64,000 nucleotides of DNA from Clavelina lepadiformis (Eukaryota > Chordata > Ascidiacea > Aplousobranchia > Clavelinidae), in the NCBI RefSeq assembly GCF_947623445.1, contig NC_135241.1, positions 1,738,501 through 1,802,500 of the forward strand, read 5' to 3'. This document shows, piece by piece, positions 53,301 through 63,373 of the stretch (the stretch's first letter is position 1; each line of letters begins with the position of its first letter). The position numbers were made by a program, and so were the translations under genes. A model generated the notes under the pieces. It was not told the DNA's origin. It saw nothing but the letters and a program-made list of their open reading frames with translations, and made no database searches.

Positions 53301-54151
53301 TGAAGTAAAGCAGTCAGTCTGTCTTTTCCATCATGCACAGCATGCAAAAATTCTTGTTCGGGTTCATTTTCCACCTCTCGTAATGTAGCTTGCTTATCTT
53401 CAATGCAGTGAATTCGTGATCGACATTTTGATTTGAAATGATTCAAACCATGACATTTTGCGCATTTCTTCCCATACGCAGGACAAAATGATTTTCCACG
53501 TTTATGGCTTTTACCACAAAAGTTGCACTCTGACAGGAGTGATGCGTGACAACGGGTTCCTTTGTTGGCATATTCATGCTTGTTGCTACTGACTTTTTGT
53601 ACGGCTCCATCTTCAACTTGCATTTGTTGCGATTGTGCACCAGACGAATCAAAAGAACGACAGATTTGAATGGCTCTGTCAAGAGTGAGGTCATTTTCTC
53701 TTAGTAGCACTTGTCGCAGCTTATCAGGAACAGTAAAGATGATCTTGTCACGCAGCATGCGACTTTTCAGGTCTCCAAAATTGCAGGTTTCTGCACGACT
53801 TCGAAGCTCTATTAAAAAGTGATCAAAGTTGCCTGTTGACCATGTGGCTCTCCAGAATTTATATGCTTCAAGGGACTCATGCTGCCTTGGGTTGCAATAT
53901 GCGGCCATTTTGTTGAACAGTTCTGCCGGGTCGTCCTTGTCTTGACCTGTTGTGTAAATGAAGTGCTTGGCTACACTTATCATACCAGATCCAGCACAAT
54001 TAAGAATGGTTGATCGCTGAACTTTGTTAGGTTTTGCATCAGCTCCACTGGCTATAAGATAGACTTCTACCTGTTCTTTCCAACGTCGGTAGTCTTCCGC
54101 TAAAGACGCTGAATGTATGTCTAGAGGTTCTGGTAACCGTAATCCTTCCAT
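50336..54151 (-). CDS. Gag-Pol polyprotein of the Ty3/gypsy element
   Basis: One open frame of 1271 codons. Domains in order: gag capsid-like region; CCHC-type zinc knuckles (CAKCHGLNHFKSKC); aspartic protease (FQLDTGADVNTI); reverse transcriptase (FSKLDVKHAFWHVKL ... LPFGLKVSSEIFQ); RNase H (LQVDSSKSGLGAVLL); integrase with an HHCC finger (HSAHLGADSI ... CTICQQAK) and core (VDYFSNFAEI). The order protease-RT-RNase H-integrase places it in Ty3/gypsy (Metaviridae) rather than Copia or BEL. Gag and Pol share one frame. Confidence 0.95.
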   Translation of the reverse strand: MEGLRLPEPLDIHSASLAEDYRRWKEQVEVYLIASGADAKPNKVQRSTILNCAGSGMISVAKHFIYTTGQDKDDPAELFNKMAAYCNPRQHESLEAYKFWRATWSTGNFDHFLIELRSRAETCNFGDLKSRMLRDKIIFTVPDKLRQVLLRENDLTLDRAIQICRSFDSSGAQSQQMQVEDGAVQKVSSNKHEYANKGTRCHASLLSECNFCGKSHKRGKSFCPAYGKKCAKCHGLNHFKSKCRSRIHCIEDKQATLREVENEPEQEFLHAVHDGKDRLTALLQVNGCTVRFQLDTGADVNTICKKYVRYTQLQPCTKQLTMWNKTKIKIAGLATLNVTNTKTHEVYPVLFHVVDNHLNCLLSYSTVTEMNLLTVNADSFIANVVHDDVMLGDLGTVSLTVDSSVKPKILPCRRIPVALQEKVKQELDKFVASNVISVIDDPTEWVSQMAIVSKPNGKIRICIDPQPLNVALQREHYKLPTLDDILPALKGAKVFSKLDVKHAFWHVKLDDASSRLTTMITPHGRLRWNRLPFGLKVSSEIFQKRLHSALSGLEGVFAVADDVIVIGCGKTTIEAETHHDQNLTKLRERCHECNILLNEEKTVTKASQITFMGHLISNNGIAPDPAKIEAIQRMPSPEDVSGVKRFCGMVQYLARFLPNLANDLEPLRKLTRKNEKWKWSEECEKAMNKVKEKLCETPILTFFDQRKDLILQVDSSKSGLGAVLLQNDQPIEYASRALTKTEQNWAQIEKELLSVVFGLERFDQYTYGRKIIVHNDHRPLQSILKKPLSQAPKRLQALILRLNRYDIVFEYVPGTALVIADTLSRAYPELLDQPNRIAQVVTEPILDEIPDERLKEIKDAIQKNEESQLLLEVIKNGWPDNKEHLPPIIKPYFSIRDTLSQENGIILKGERTFIPQPLRSEIKSQLHSAHLGADSILRRARETVFWLGMPNELKQLAHDCTICQQAKPNNQREPLLLHPEGLSPFEKVGVDLFELNQKSYLVTVDYFSNFAEIDVMTSTTAKHVIILLKRHFARYGIPKCIVSDSGPQFISTEFQRFCQKWAIQHYKSSPGHQQCNGKVEAAVKTLKNMLRRTAQDEKDQWLALLEMRNTPRQDVNCSPTKILFGRPTRSVIPIHIPKSKHLDVDRRHQRRTSAKQTYDSKSQPMSKLYINQRVYFQSAKKKGWQKGKIVRILGPRSYLVESLDGFRYCRNRVHIRVDHSKSNNVYEDTDFNFTFSTPNQNSQLTANNYTVANTRPNRTHRIPVRYNDYVL

Positions 54152-54259
54152 TGCACATGGATACTATCAGGAAATAGGCTAGTACGGTACAGTATTGTAG
54201 GTCTATGTTAGTATACTTCGTAGGATCAACTTGTTACAACACAGGATTCGCTGCCACCA

Positions 54260-54454
54260 TGTTAATATCGCTACTCTCGTGATATTATGTGTTGATCTAA
54301 GTCGATAAGACGTTCGGCAGAATCTCTTGTATTTAGACAGTCTTGAACATGAACGTATTACTCCACATACGAATCACAATGCGCAACCAAGAGAGCACAT
54401 GGCTGTAACATGGCCAACATAGAAATCTTATTAATTAGTTCATACCAATCAACA
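54260..54454 (-). repeat. Upstream (5') LTR of the Ty3/gypsy element
   Basis: 195 bp, near-identical to 49943-50137; followed on the plus strand by the gtcct target duplication. Confidence 0.95.
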
Positions 54455-54824
54455 GTCCTCGCTATAGATTGCTTAATTTTGCTAGCTAAACTATTGAAAA
54501 GAAAGCGGTTATTAAGGCGTAGCAAGTGGCTCGCGTTCGCATGGTGACGTAAAATGACGTCATACTAATTTAAATAATATGATACTGTAAACAGCTTGTA
54601 GCAGAATTTTGCGATTAACTTTAAAATACTGGTTTATAAAAACATATTCAACGTACATTTCCTAAGTAAAACTTTGCAAAAATAAATATCAACAACAGAG
54701 AAATAAATAAAAAACTAGAATATAGCAAGTTTTGTTTAATTCTTTTTGAAAACTTACTCGCAGCAAAACAGCAAATAATATGTTACATTGAGTATTCATA
54801 AATGTTCGCGGGATATGACAACTC

Positions 54825-54988
54825 ATACTTACCTGACGAGGGTCTTCACCGCGATCCAGCAGGCGGTGGGCCCAGGGCGAGGCTTTGTCATTGCACTTCG
54901 ACTGAGCTGACCTCTGCGATTACCCCAAATGTGGGTAACTCGGTCGTATAATTTCTGTTAGTGGGGACTGCGTTCGCGCTATCCCCAA
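54825..54988 (+). ncRNA. RNU1: U1 small nuclear RNA gene (arm B copy)
   Basis: A 164-nt U1 RNA with the 5' end atacttacctg, the U1A-binding cattgcactt, an Sm site aatttctg and the terminal stem-loop ggggactgcgttcgcgct. By my reading it is identical to the arm A copy. About 30-70 bp upstream the two copies also share a conserved block (ttacattgagtattcataaa), the expected location of a snRNA proximal sequence element. Downstream both continue acaatttctaatcaagct, a candidate 3' box region. Confidence 0.97.
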
Positions 54989-54999
54989 ACAATTTCTAA

Positions 55000-56017
55000 T
55001 CAAGCTTAGTCTAATATTATGTAGCTAGGCCTATGCAGAACCAGTTTCGGGCGTTTAATCCAATGCTAATTAAACAAACGCTTTCTGTTCTGAAGCTTAA
55101 AAAAACTGTGTCTTTTAGCAACTAATTTTGTATTTTGCGAAGAGCTTCTCACAGTTTGCTTTGAGGTGATCAAAGATAAATGCCACAAGATAATATTTTC
55201 CTTTTTTTTGAGATACCTTGGCTGAAAACGCATGACTGTTGGGAACGAAAACTACGATGCAAACGTTTTTATAAAACAAAAGCTTGCTTACAAACAACCA
55301 TTATACTCATAACCACAATCTCTAGAACACTCCAAATCAGGCGGATTTAGAGAAAAGTGCATTTTTTGTGTAATTTCCGCTATGTCTTGATAACATTTAT
55401 ATGGCTTCTATCGTGTCACACGGGTTGGCTCTTGCTATAATTGCTGAATACGTAGTCAAATCTGCCAGAATTACACCAAGTTCAGCAAGAAACGAACCAA
55501 GAACAAGTTCGTTTCACAGCAGGCATGGATCACTTGAAAACACAGTAATTAATGGCGAGACTTACAGGATTAAAGCCCATGTTTTACCTAAAGAAAATAA
55601 GAAAATAAACATGCAGAGAGAGGTGTTTTTAGATTGCTTCAGTGCCCTCGGCTCTCTAGTAGTTTTCGTGTTGTTGTGTTCACTATTTTTATAGTAGTCG
55701 TAGTATAGCCATGGCTCGGGTCTTACTGAATATTTTATCGTTTATACCTTAACTGTTATTTTTATTACTGTATTGTTTTTATTAAATCTCTTTTAACATA
55801 TGTGGTGCAACGACTCGCCATTAAAATGATAGATGATCCTGACTTTTAACCTACTTTTATCGTAACACGACCTAAAATCGGAGGATTTATTCAAACAACT
55901 AAATATAGTTCCTGATAGAGATTCTTTGGGAGCTGTTTATTTACTAAAACTACGATCATTTGGTGCTTTTGCGATATGTAAAGAACGACAAACAATTTAT
56001 TGCACGAAAATGTTAAT
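55000..56017. other. Arm B spacer between U1 and the kinase gene
   Basis: No gene seen. It aligns to arm A 36929-37299 and 38360-40160 and contains both empty hAT sites. It includes the 3' flank of the kinase gene. Confidence 0.5.
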
Positions 56018-59000
56018 TCAGCGTAACCATTTTTCAACATTTTTGACAAAATAGTCAAAGTTCTCAAGCGACTTCCAATACCCCATTGACTTCCTCAAAG
56101 CCACATTTGCAGCATTGACTTGGTTTGAGAAAAACTTGCAAAATCCAAGAATGTAAAAACACATCCCTAGATGAGCGTTCTGCTTACTCTTTTCCATCAC
56201 ATTCTGTTCCATGCGAACGAGGGTGATTGCTCTGTTGGCGCATTCCACTCCTCTCTCATAGTTTTCCGCCGCAAGATGGAAGTAAGCCAGTCGTTTTATG
56301 CAAGAGCTTAGGAGACCCAGCCGTAAGGTTCTGTCTGCTTGTCGGGCGCTGTCAATTGATTGCACAACTTCCATGGCGATAGGTATCAGGTCATCTCCAA
56401 TCAAGTCCATCATGTTTGCTTTTAGAGAATCATCACAGGGAACGACAGCAAGAAGGTGGTGTAATGCGCCAACAGTAAAGTTTGTTTGCTCCGTTTGTTT
56501 AACTGTTTGTACGCCCAATTTCAAGAGCAACAAGCCTATTTCGTGATGTTCGTTGGCAAACAGATACTTGCACGTACACCTTAGGCATTTCCAAAGCTGG
56601 TCATGCAACTGAAACGAAAGGTAATTTATACTCGGTTCATCGTTTAACAATTTTTGAATGTGGCATCTGAGGTCTGGAGCTTGGTCGGTGAAGAACACAG
56701 CAGCAAAGCGAAGCTTCATAACTTGGTTTAAAATCGACATATTTTGAGGCACATCTTTTCGATTCAGGTGTTTTAAGATCTCGTTTCTTCGCTTTGGTTC
56801 CACTGGTATCGGTGAACGCTCGTAATAGCAAGCTAGATCTAGAAACAACTTTGCATTAAATTATGGGCAGTTTTTTGAAAGTTAGTTGTACTCGCTCTGT
56901 TTAGATATAAGAGCAGATTCGACTTGTATAGAGTAGAATTGAATTATTGAATTAATCTCTGTTTACAAAGTTGCTTTCTCGATACTAGAGTAACCATATT
57001 ATAGTCTGCTTACTGTGCATGGTTTTGTAAATGCATTGAGCTTTCATCTGTTCGTTGACAAAGTCCTGAGCGCGAACACAACATCGAAGAGCTTTAAACA
57101 AGTAACTTTCTGCTAGTCCTGCTTGGTTGTTTCTAACATAACGATTGGCCAAGTTGTTGCAGCAAGCTGCGTACAAGGACAGAGACCTCTCATTTTCTTC
57201 CAACTTCTGTAAGGTGACGTAGGACTGTTCGATACAATTTAGAGAGGTTTCGAGTTTGTCGTCGAGAAAGTGACAGTCCGAAATACACTTCCAACATGCC
57301 GCTTGTACAAGTAGCTCAGCTTTCTTACCGACATTTTTCACTGATGACAGAAAGTGTTGGACGTTCGACATAACCTCAATTACATCTTTCCTGAGCAAAC
57401 GGTCACACTCAGTATGATGTCTATTTTGCAAGATTAAAGTATTCAGCGACTGGATGACGCGCCTGAGTACTTCAAGTGTGTTATGGTGGCAACTGTAAGA
57501 CACGTTGATTCCTAGTTTGCAAAGTTGTAGCAACAACTTGAAGGAGTGGCCACATGATATCTCATTCTGTCGTTGGAATAGATGCAGGATTTCCTCCGCA
57601 ACCGCATTAACTTTTGTTTCGTCGAGTGAGCTTGATGCGAGCGACTGTAAAAGGATTTCGAATAGGTTGTCGATTTCCGCCAATTTGCGTAGCGCAAGGG
57701 CACTACGAATCGCAGCAAGTGCATCTTTTATGACGTCATGGCAATCACCTGCAAACGAATTAATTTTACTCAACAATACGTCTCAGTTTAATGGTAGTAC
57801 GTTGGCTAGTACTGCAAATATATAAAAATAAATAATGTTGACTATATTTTATTCTTAATATTGGCAAAATGCAAGAAAATTTGCAAAACATTTTAATTGT
57901 TCAGAACAAACCACGTTTATTGCTGGTTGAAGTAGCAGTTTTTCTTGTTACTAACGCTGCGGCAGTTCTGGGGGAGAGTCCACTAGGTCCTGGGTGATCG
58001 CTTGCTGGCGTGTTACTGGTGGCCATATTGAACTCTGAGTACTTTGCTGCAAACAGTTGAGCACCATTACGTCATTCCCTTTTTCGTAATGGAAATGTGT
58101 GCCAAACTGTATACATCTACGCTATACATACCATTCGTGTGTGATGTATCACCACAATCTGTTTGTTGAGAAGTATGAGGCCTTTCATACTCTAAATTCG
58201 AACTGTTTAATGTATGATCAGGTACTGTTTGTATTATATGTGTTGAAGGAGGGTGACGCGTGCATACAGAGGTTGCTTCCTCAAAACCTGTACATAACCA
58301 TAAAACAATCTTACATTTTTATACATCTAGGCTTAAGTGATAGCAAATGAGCGGTTGGCATTCATACAACGCATCGAATTCCGTTCAAGCTACTCACCAT
58401 GAAGGCTCTTTGTCAATGAACCTACAGCGGAGGAATCGTCTTGTTCTGATGATTGTTGTGTCAAGTTTGTCGACACAGTTGTATCGTCGATGCAATCTTG
58501 CGTGAATGCTGAGCTATCGATGCCTGTGTTACAGTTGCTTCTGTTACAGTTGACTGTGTTTCGGAACTGAAAAAGACCACTTGACTTAAAAAAGGGATTA
58601 GTTATTCTACTACCTGACAATATATGTGTCAAGGTTCCAGACGATGCTTCCACTGTCGAGTCATTAGGCATGTTACGAATTCTCTTCACTTGTACACCTT
58701 GTATTTCAACGTCTAAAATAAGATTTCCTTTTTTTAAAATAATATACTTTTTAGTGAATGTTTAAACGATTACACGATTTTTGTAAATAAACCGTATAAC
58801 CCAAATATAGCATATTTTGTCAGTACAATAAGCCAGTTTACAATGCAAAACCACGTTGTTTCATAGAAATCTTTATTGTAGTTGAGCTTCACCTGATGTT
58901 CCGCTTGTTGTTTCGTCCAAGGTGCAGTTAGAAAGTTCCTTTAATTTTAAGCTGGGAATATCAAAAGTCTTCAGGATGTCTTGAACACTCTGGATGATTT

Positions 59001-60112
59001 CGCTGGTGCTAAATGTTTTGAGCAACGCAGCAAGTTCACTTTTTACAGTAAACATATTTGGCCGATCAGGTAATTTCTTGACACATTCACTCAAAACACG
59101 TTCAAGTAATGATAAGATTTCCATTCCCTTGACGTCGTTGTTGTTTCTTAAGATGTCTTTCTTTTTGTTGATTTCGATGAGATCTAACTGAACTCCTTGC
59201 AGAATCTTGGCAGTCACTATCACGTGATTATCGTTGGCAAAAGACGGAACTTGCCGCAGAAGAGCCACGTACACGATCATTCCGTAACTGTAAACGTCCA
59301 TGGACGTCCTCAGTTTGTTTGAGTTTGAGGTTAGCCTCTCTGGCGCGCTGTACAACAGCGTGTGTTGAGTTCCTGTCTGTGCTGGTACGGTATCTTGTGC
59401 CAAGTAAGTCGTGCAGTGCGATAGGGCGGCTCCTCCAAAATCTGCAATCTTACTTCGTAAGTCAGCTGTTAGTAAAACATTTTTCGGTTTTAGGTCTCCG
59501 TGAGCAATTCTGAGCTTGCTCCACATCTTATGAAGATAAGAGATCGCGTCCGCCATCTCGTGGCAGATTTTCAAGTACCAAAGTAAAGGAATCCAAACCA
59601 CATCGAGATTAAATATCAGCTCGTGCAGTGATCCACCTGGCACGTATTCTGTGACAATACCGACCCATCCTGGCCATCCTACCAGGCCATGAACGTTAAT
59701 TATGTTGTCGTGATGAGCAAGTGACAGCAGTTCAACTTCGTTACGATACCTGCACAAGATTGCTATGTTTATACTTTAATAAGTTATGATGTCAAAGTGT
59801 ATAGATTCCCAAGTTATAAAATTTTAGGTTTGAGTCAACAAAGCACATGGCGTAAAGCATTGAAACTTTTAAACATAAGCTTAATTTTGATTGTTTCGTA
59901 ATTGAAAACTGTTTTACTTACTCTTTGAGAGTTTCCTTTCTTTCCCTTTCATTGCCTCGAATTGGCCTACATTTTACAGCTATTTCTCCTCGTTGGTGAT
60001 GAAATGCCAGCAATACAGTCCCGAAACTGCCTTTGCCTAAGATGTCGACCGGGACATTGCAACGAATTTCATCTGGTTTAAATTTTCTTACGTTAACTTT
60101 TGTTTGTGACAT
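56018..60112 (-). CDS. Non-RD protein kinase fused to TPR-like helical repeats, complete 7-exon gene
   Basis: Exons (minus): 59922-60112, 58893-59749, 58398-58712, 58132-58287, 57912-58046, 57014-57748, 56018-56838; phases agree and give 1069 aa. The kinase domain spans about residues 20-300: glycine loop GKGSFGTV (26-33), Lys47 in IAVKC, catalytic loop HGDLKPKNVLL (Asp149), DFG at 167-169, APE at 199-201, DVYSYGMIVY. The residue before the catalytic Asp is Gly, not Arg, so it is a non-RD kinase as in IRAK1 and many innate immune kinases; overall it looks TKL/RIPK-like. Residues about 350-550 are a Ser/Thr-rich linker. Residues 552-1069 are helical with TPR-like pairs (CCNNLANRYVRNNQAGLAES; GMCFYILGFCKFFSNQVNAA). 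Skipping the donor at 58892 leads to a stop at 58873, giving a 355-aa kinase-only form. A decayed last exon survives in arm A. Confidence 0.92.
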
Positions 60113-61590
60113 CTGAAAAGTATCGTAACAGACAAAAATAATAAGGCCGGTCTATTACGTGTGTAGAGCAATTTGATATCGCTGCTTATTTACAGTAGCC
60201 TATTGCAGTCATTTGACAGCACTTTGTCAACTACAAAGACTTGCTGATTTCGAGAAATATGTACCATCTATTTTCTGTCCATCAGGTTAGAGTCACTTCA
60301 ACAGACAAATCGTTATAACACTGTAAAAAATTGGTTGCTTACTTAGTCTATACCTTAAACCTGTGTTAGATTAATTATGTTTTTCTTTACGACCTAATTT
60401 AACAAAAGCCTACGTACTATAAGCTAAACAACACGTCGAAGACCGATTATATATAGCCCTACTCTTATTTCAGATATGGCTGCACAGAAATCCAACAATG
60501 GTTCTGTGCCAAGCGAGAGTTGAGTTTTGCTACGACGTCAGAGCAAGAATACTCTTTGAATAAATATCGGTAAGTTATCCACTCTCTTTCAATGAATAAC
60601 CCCTTGCTGATCTTGCCAAACAAATAGACTAATAAAACGCTGACGACTAAGCTAAATCATCTCTCCTGGTAAACATTAAATCGTAACTATGCCTGACATT
60701 TTAGGTGATAAAGAACTATGAATAAACGCAAGCAAGCTCCCGCTTTACAACTTTGTATATGTTCAATTAAATTTGCATATCAAGTTGTTTTGCAATATTG
60801 CTTTTAACGCAACGGAAGGCAGACTGCGGCTCGCCGACTTGTTTTTTGTGGCTCTTCCAACAGAATAGTAATATCCCTTATTGTTCATTTTCCATGCATT
60901 GTTACACACACTACTGATTTTTCGTCTCGCTGGTATTTGTAGTTGCCCGCAGGTGACTCTTTCATTGAACAGGTTTGTTCACCCTTTATATTATGATTAT
61001 TATTGAAATACAAAACGATCTGAAACTTCAGTGATAACTTGCTTACTTTAGAAAAGGACTTTATTAAATTTAAGCGTAAATGCTAAAACATGTTACTCAT
61101 AGAATTCAAACAGGAATTATCCAGACAATTTTTTTCCGTAAGATTTAGAAGTGATTACGATAATTAATTTTTGCTTAACTAGTTGTGTGACAAATTTTTC
61201 TTGTTATGAAATAAGTCCTAGCAATTTTTACGTCACCATGTAGTAGAATCCATGTGCGTGACGGTGTTGTGTTGTTCAATGATGGTCTAACTAGATAACC
61301 GATTTCCATAAACCTTTCTCATGGCGCCTTTTGAAAACTTATGAACACTTATGACGTCCTAGTCAGCCCGAAATTTGCAGGTGTAACTGTCACAAATGCA
61401 ATTGTGTTAAATTCTTTTGAACTGTGTTAAAAGTGGAATGCTCAATACAACGATTGACGAAGTTAACTCTTTACTTTTGCCTTCTTGTGCGGAGGCTAAG
61501 TACCAGTAACAAGTATTTGCATTATGCTGTAATACCAGATGCTTGTTGCTTCACCGTATTTACGTGGAATCCCGGATATTGCAAAATTAC
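60113..61590. other. 5' flank of the kinase gene
   Basis: No other gene seen. The part beyond about 60690 aligns with arm A (36280-36590 and 35170-35460); 60113-60690, with the presumed promoter, has no counterpart in arm A. Confidence 0.5.
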
Positions 61591-61734
61591 GATGGCTGTT
61601 GTTAGTATCCTGACTCCAATTTCACTCAGCTCACAATTACTCACATCTAATCGTCTCATGCTGCAAAGGCATTTTGCCAACGACAAAACTCCATTGTAGC
61701 TGAATTTGTTTTCACTCATGTTGATCTCATCGAT
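61591..61734 (-). CDS. NLR-type leucine-rich-repeat exon (isolated)
   Basis: A 144-nt open exon with acceptor ttttag and donor gtaatt. It encodes NKFSYNGVLSLAKCLCSMRR followed by LDVSNCELSEIGVRILTTAI, one and a half ribonuclease-inhibitor-type LRRs as in the C-termini of NLR receptors. No NACHT or further LRR exons were found in the window, so it is either a stray exon or part of a gene whose other exons are lost. A broken copy lies at 34635-34773. Confidence 0.6.
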
Positions 61735-61970
61735 CTAAAATAACTTAATTGTTTCAGAAAGCCAGACCGCTACCAGGACCGCTTCTAAAACAAACTCGCT
61801 CTACAGCTCAATTTTGATTTCAACTCATTTCAAGGAAGTCTTGACCATGTCACTTTATACGTATTTGCGGTCACTGGATAATGAATAAACATCGAACAAA
61901 GTACCGCCGGTTATAAGCTTATATTGAACATGAAATTCAATAAGCCAAACTTTGTTTTTTTTTGTCTCAG

Positions 61971-62913
61971 ACTTGTTATTTAACTGATTCACAATCAGCA
62001 GAACCGCAGCCAACAACGATTTCTATGAAGAATTTCGTAACCTATGCAGACGGGAACAACAAACATGGATATTTAAAAATCAATGATTTGGAAAGAATAA
62101 AAATCAACAAGCATCTAGAAAGAGTAAACTATAGATTAAAAGCATCGGTCACAAATTTTATAGTCCTTTGAATATTTATTTAATCATGCACGTTCAATGA
62201 GATCAGACGTTATTGGATAATCGTCACTCACTCGTCGGCACTCATATTTATTTCCATATTTTACACATCACAGAGACTTTCTGTACCGACAGCAGTTACT
62301 ACCTTTTTATGTCATTTTAGAAACACAATGAACAAACTGAAGTTGTTCTAAACGGGGCAAAATTGCTGTACTTATCTGAGATGAAGATGGTGATTTACTG
62401 ATTATTATTCATAACCTTTAATGCAATTAATAAAGTTGCTTTTCAGAAACATAGTGTTGCTATGTAAAAAGTGTTGTAAATGTAATAACGTATTGTCGTA
62501 TTTGATTGTGTAGGTTAAAACAATGTTGTAACTTGTAAGTTTTAAGAATGTTTGTTTGGTAGTAGGTAAACCCATTGCATATGTAGCCTACATTTACTCT
62601 ATCGTTTTAGCTCATAAACAACGACGGTTTTCTTTGTGAGAATGCTCATGTTATCTGCGTGAACAAAGCTGGACTTTTTATCATGAACAGTTGTCGAGAG
62701 ATTGATCATTTTGAGAAATGTCTTCGTAAGGCTGAAGAATCTTTTGTTAAGCTCTACCCGTTCTTAGAAAGCTATTTTCAGAGTATGCCCTACAGATCGT
62801 CCTATGCTTTAATGCAAGGTCCGTCAATGCCGATCAAAGCCAACCAGGCTGCTGTTGTTCCAACTGCAGCAGAAGACATGACACACACTAAATTTTATTC
62901 CGACAATTACTGA
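61971..62913 (+). CDS. 3' exons of an unrecognised gene
   Basis: Three phase-0 exons fit together: 61971-62123, 62321-62389 and 62611-62913, ending YSDNY and a stop. They encode about 174 residues, including SMKNFVTYADGNNKHGYLKI, NEQTEVVLNGAKLLYLSE and a helical terminal exon (CREIDHFEKCLRKAEESFVK). No domain was recognised. The start lies upstream and was not located; the region immediately 5' is arm B sequence, so the gene may have been cut by the duplication edge. Acceptors tctcag, ttttag and ttttag are good; the donors are weaker. Confidence 0.45.
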
Positions 62914-62974
62914 TTGAATTCTTGCAACACAAAAAATTCAGGACCCAATATTTAGCGGACAGCAAAAGTTATCC

Positions 62975-63373
62975 ATGGATCAACAAAACGCAAATTGGGA
63001 AAACACAGACAACTTTACTGACACCGACAAACCGACAAGAGTTTTGAAAAGAGGTTTGAAAGTTACAAGTAATCAAAGTTCTCGTGCTTGAGACGAAAAA
63101 CAACCGTCATCACAAAGTGAAGAATTAAGTGAAGATCAGCTCATTGATTTGAGCTCTTCCTGTGAAACATCCACTTAGTCGCAAGACACCTCTAACGGTG
63201 CTGATCTTGGGGACATGATTCTTGGTGGTGTTTCCGCTGTGACAAGATTTCCTTTGAAAGGTCTGAAGAACAGTGACAGGACAGTCGCAGGTTAGAACTA
63301 CGCTACAGAAAAAGCCGACGGTAAAGAAACAGCGAAAAAAATGATTGGAACAGCTGCAAATGTTCTATTTTAA
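62975..63373 (+). pseudogene. Coding-like stretch interrupted by in-frame stops
   Basis: One frame of 133 codons from the ATG at 62975 to a stop at 63373 has protein-like composition (MDQQNANWENTDNFTDTDKP, SQSEELSEDQLIDLSSS, MILGGVSAVTRFPLKGL) but is interrupted by a few in-frame stops without any change of frame. I do not recognise it and cannot tell whether it is a host or mobile-element relic. Confidence 0.4.

Larger units (their letters stand above)
49943..54454 (-). mobile_element. Ty3/gypsy-type LTR retrotransposon, looks whole, young
   Basis: A 4.5-kb element in minus orientation with 195-bp direct LTRs at both ends (tgttaatatcgc ... tcaaca) and a 5-bp target duplication gtcct at 49938-49942 and 54455-54459. 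The two LTRs differ at about one position by eye, so insertion is recent. A purine-rich tract borders the downstream LTR, and the sequence after the upstream LTR begins tggtggcagcg, the likely primer-binding site. A single long reading frame covers gag and pol. There is no envelope gene. Confidence 0.96.
54540..61790. repeat. Arm B of the large inverted segmental duplication (more complete arm)
   Basis: The reverse-complement counterpart of 34360-40610. It holds a U1 gene, the intact kinase-TPR gene and an LRR exon, without the two hAT insertions of arm A. The LTR element ends about 85 bp outside its inner edge. The spacer between arms is about 14 kb. Confidence 0.88.
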
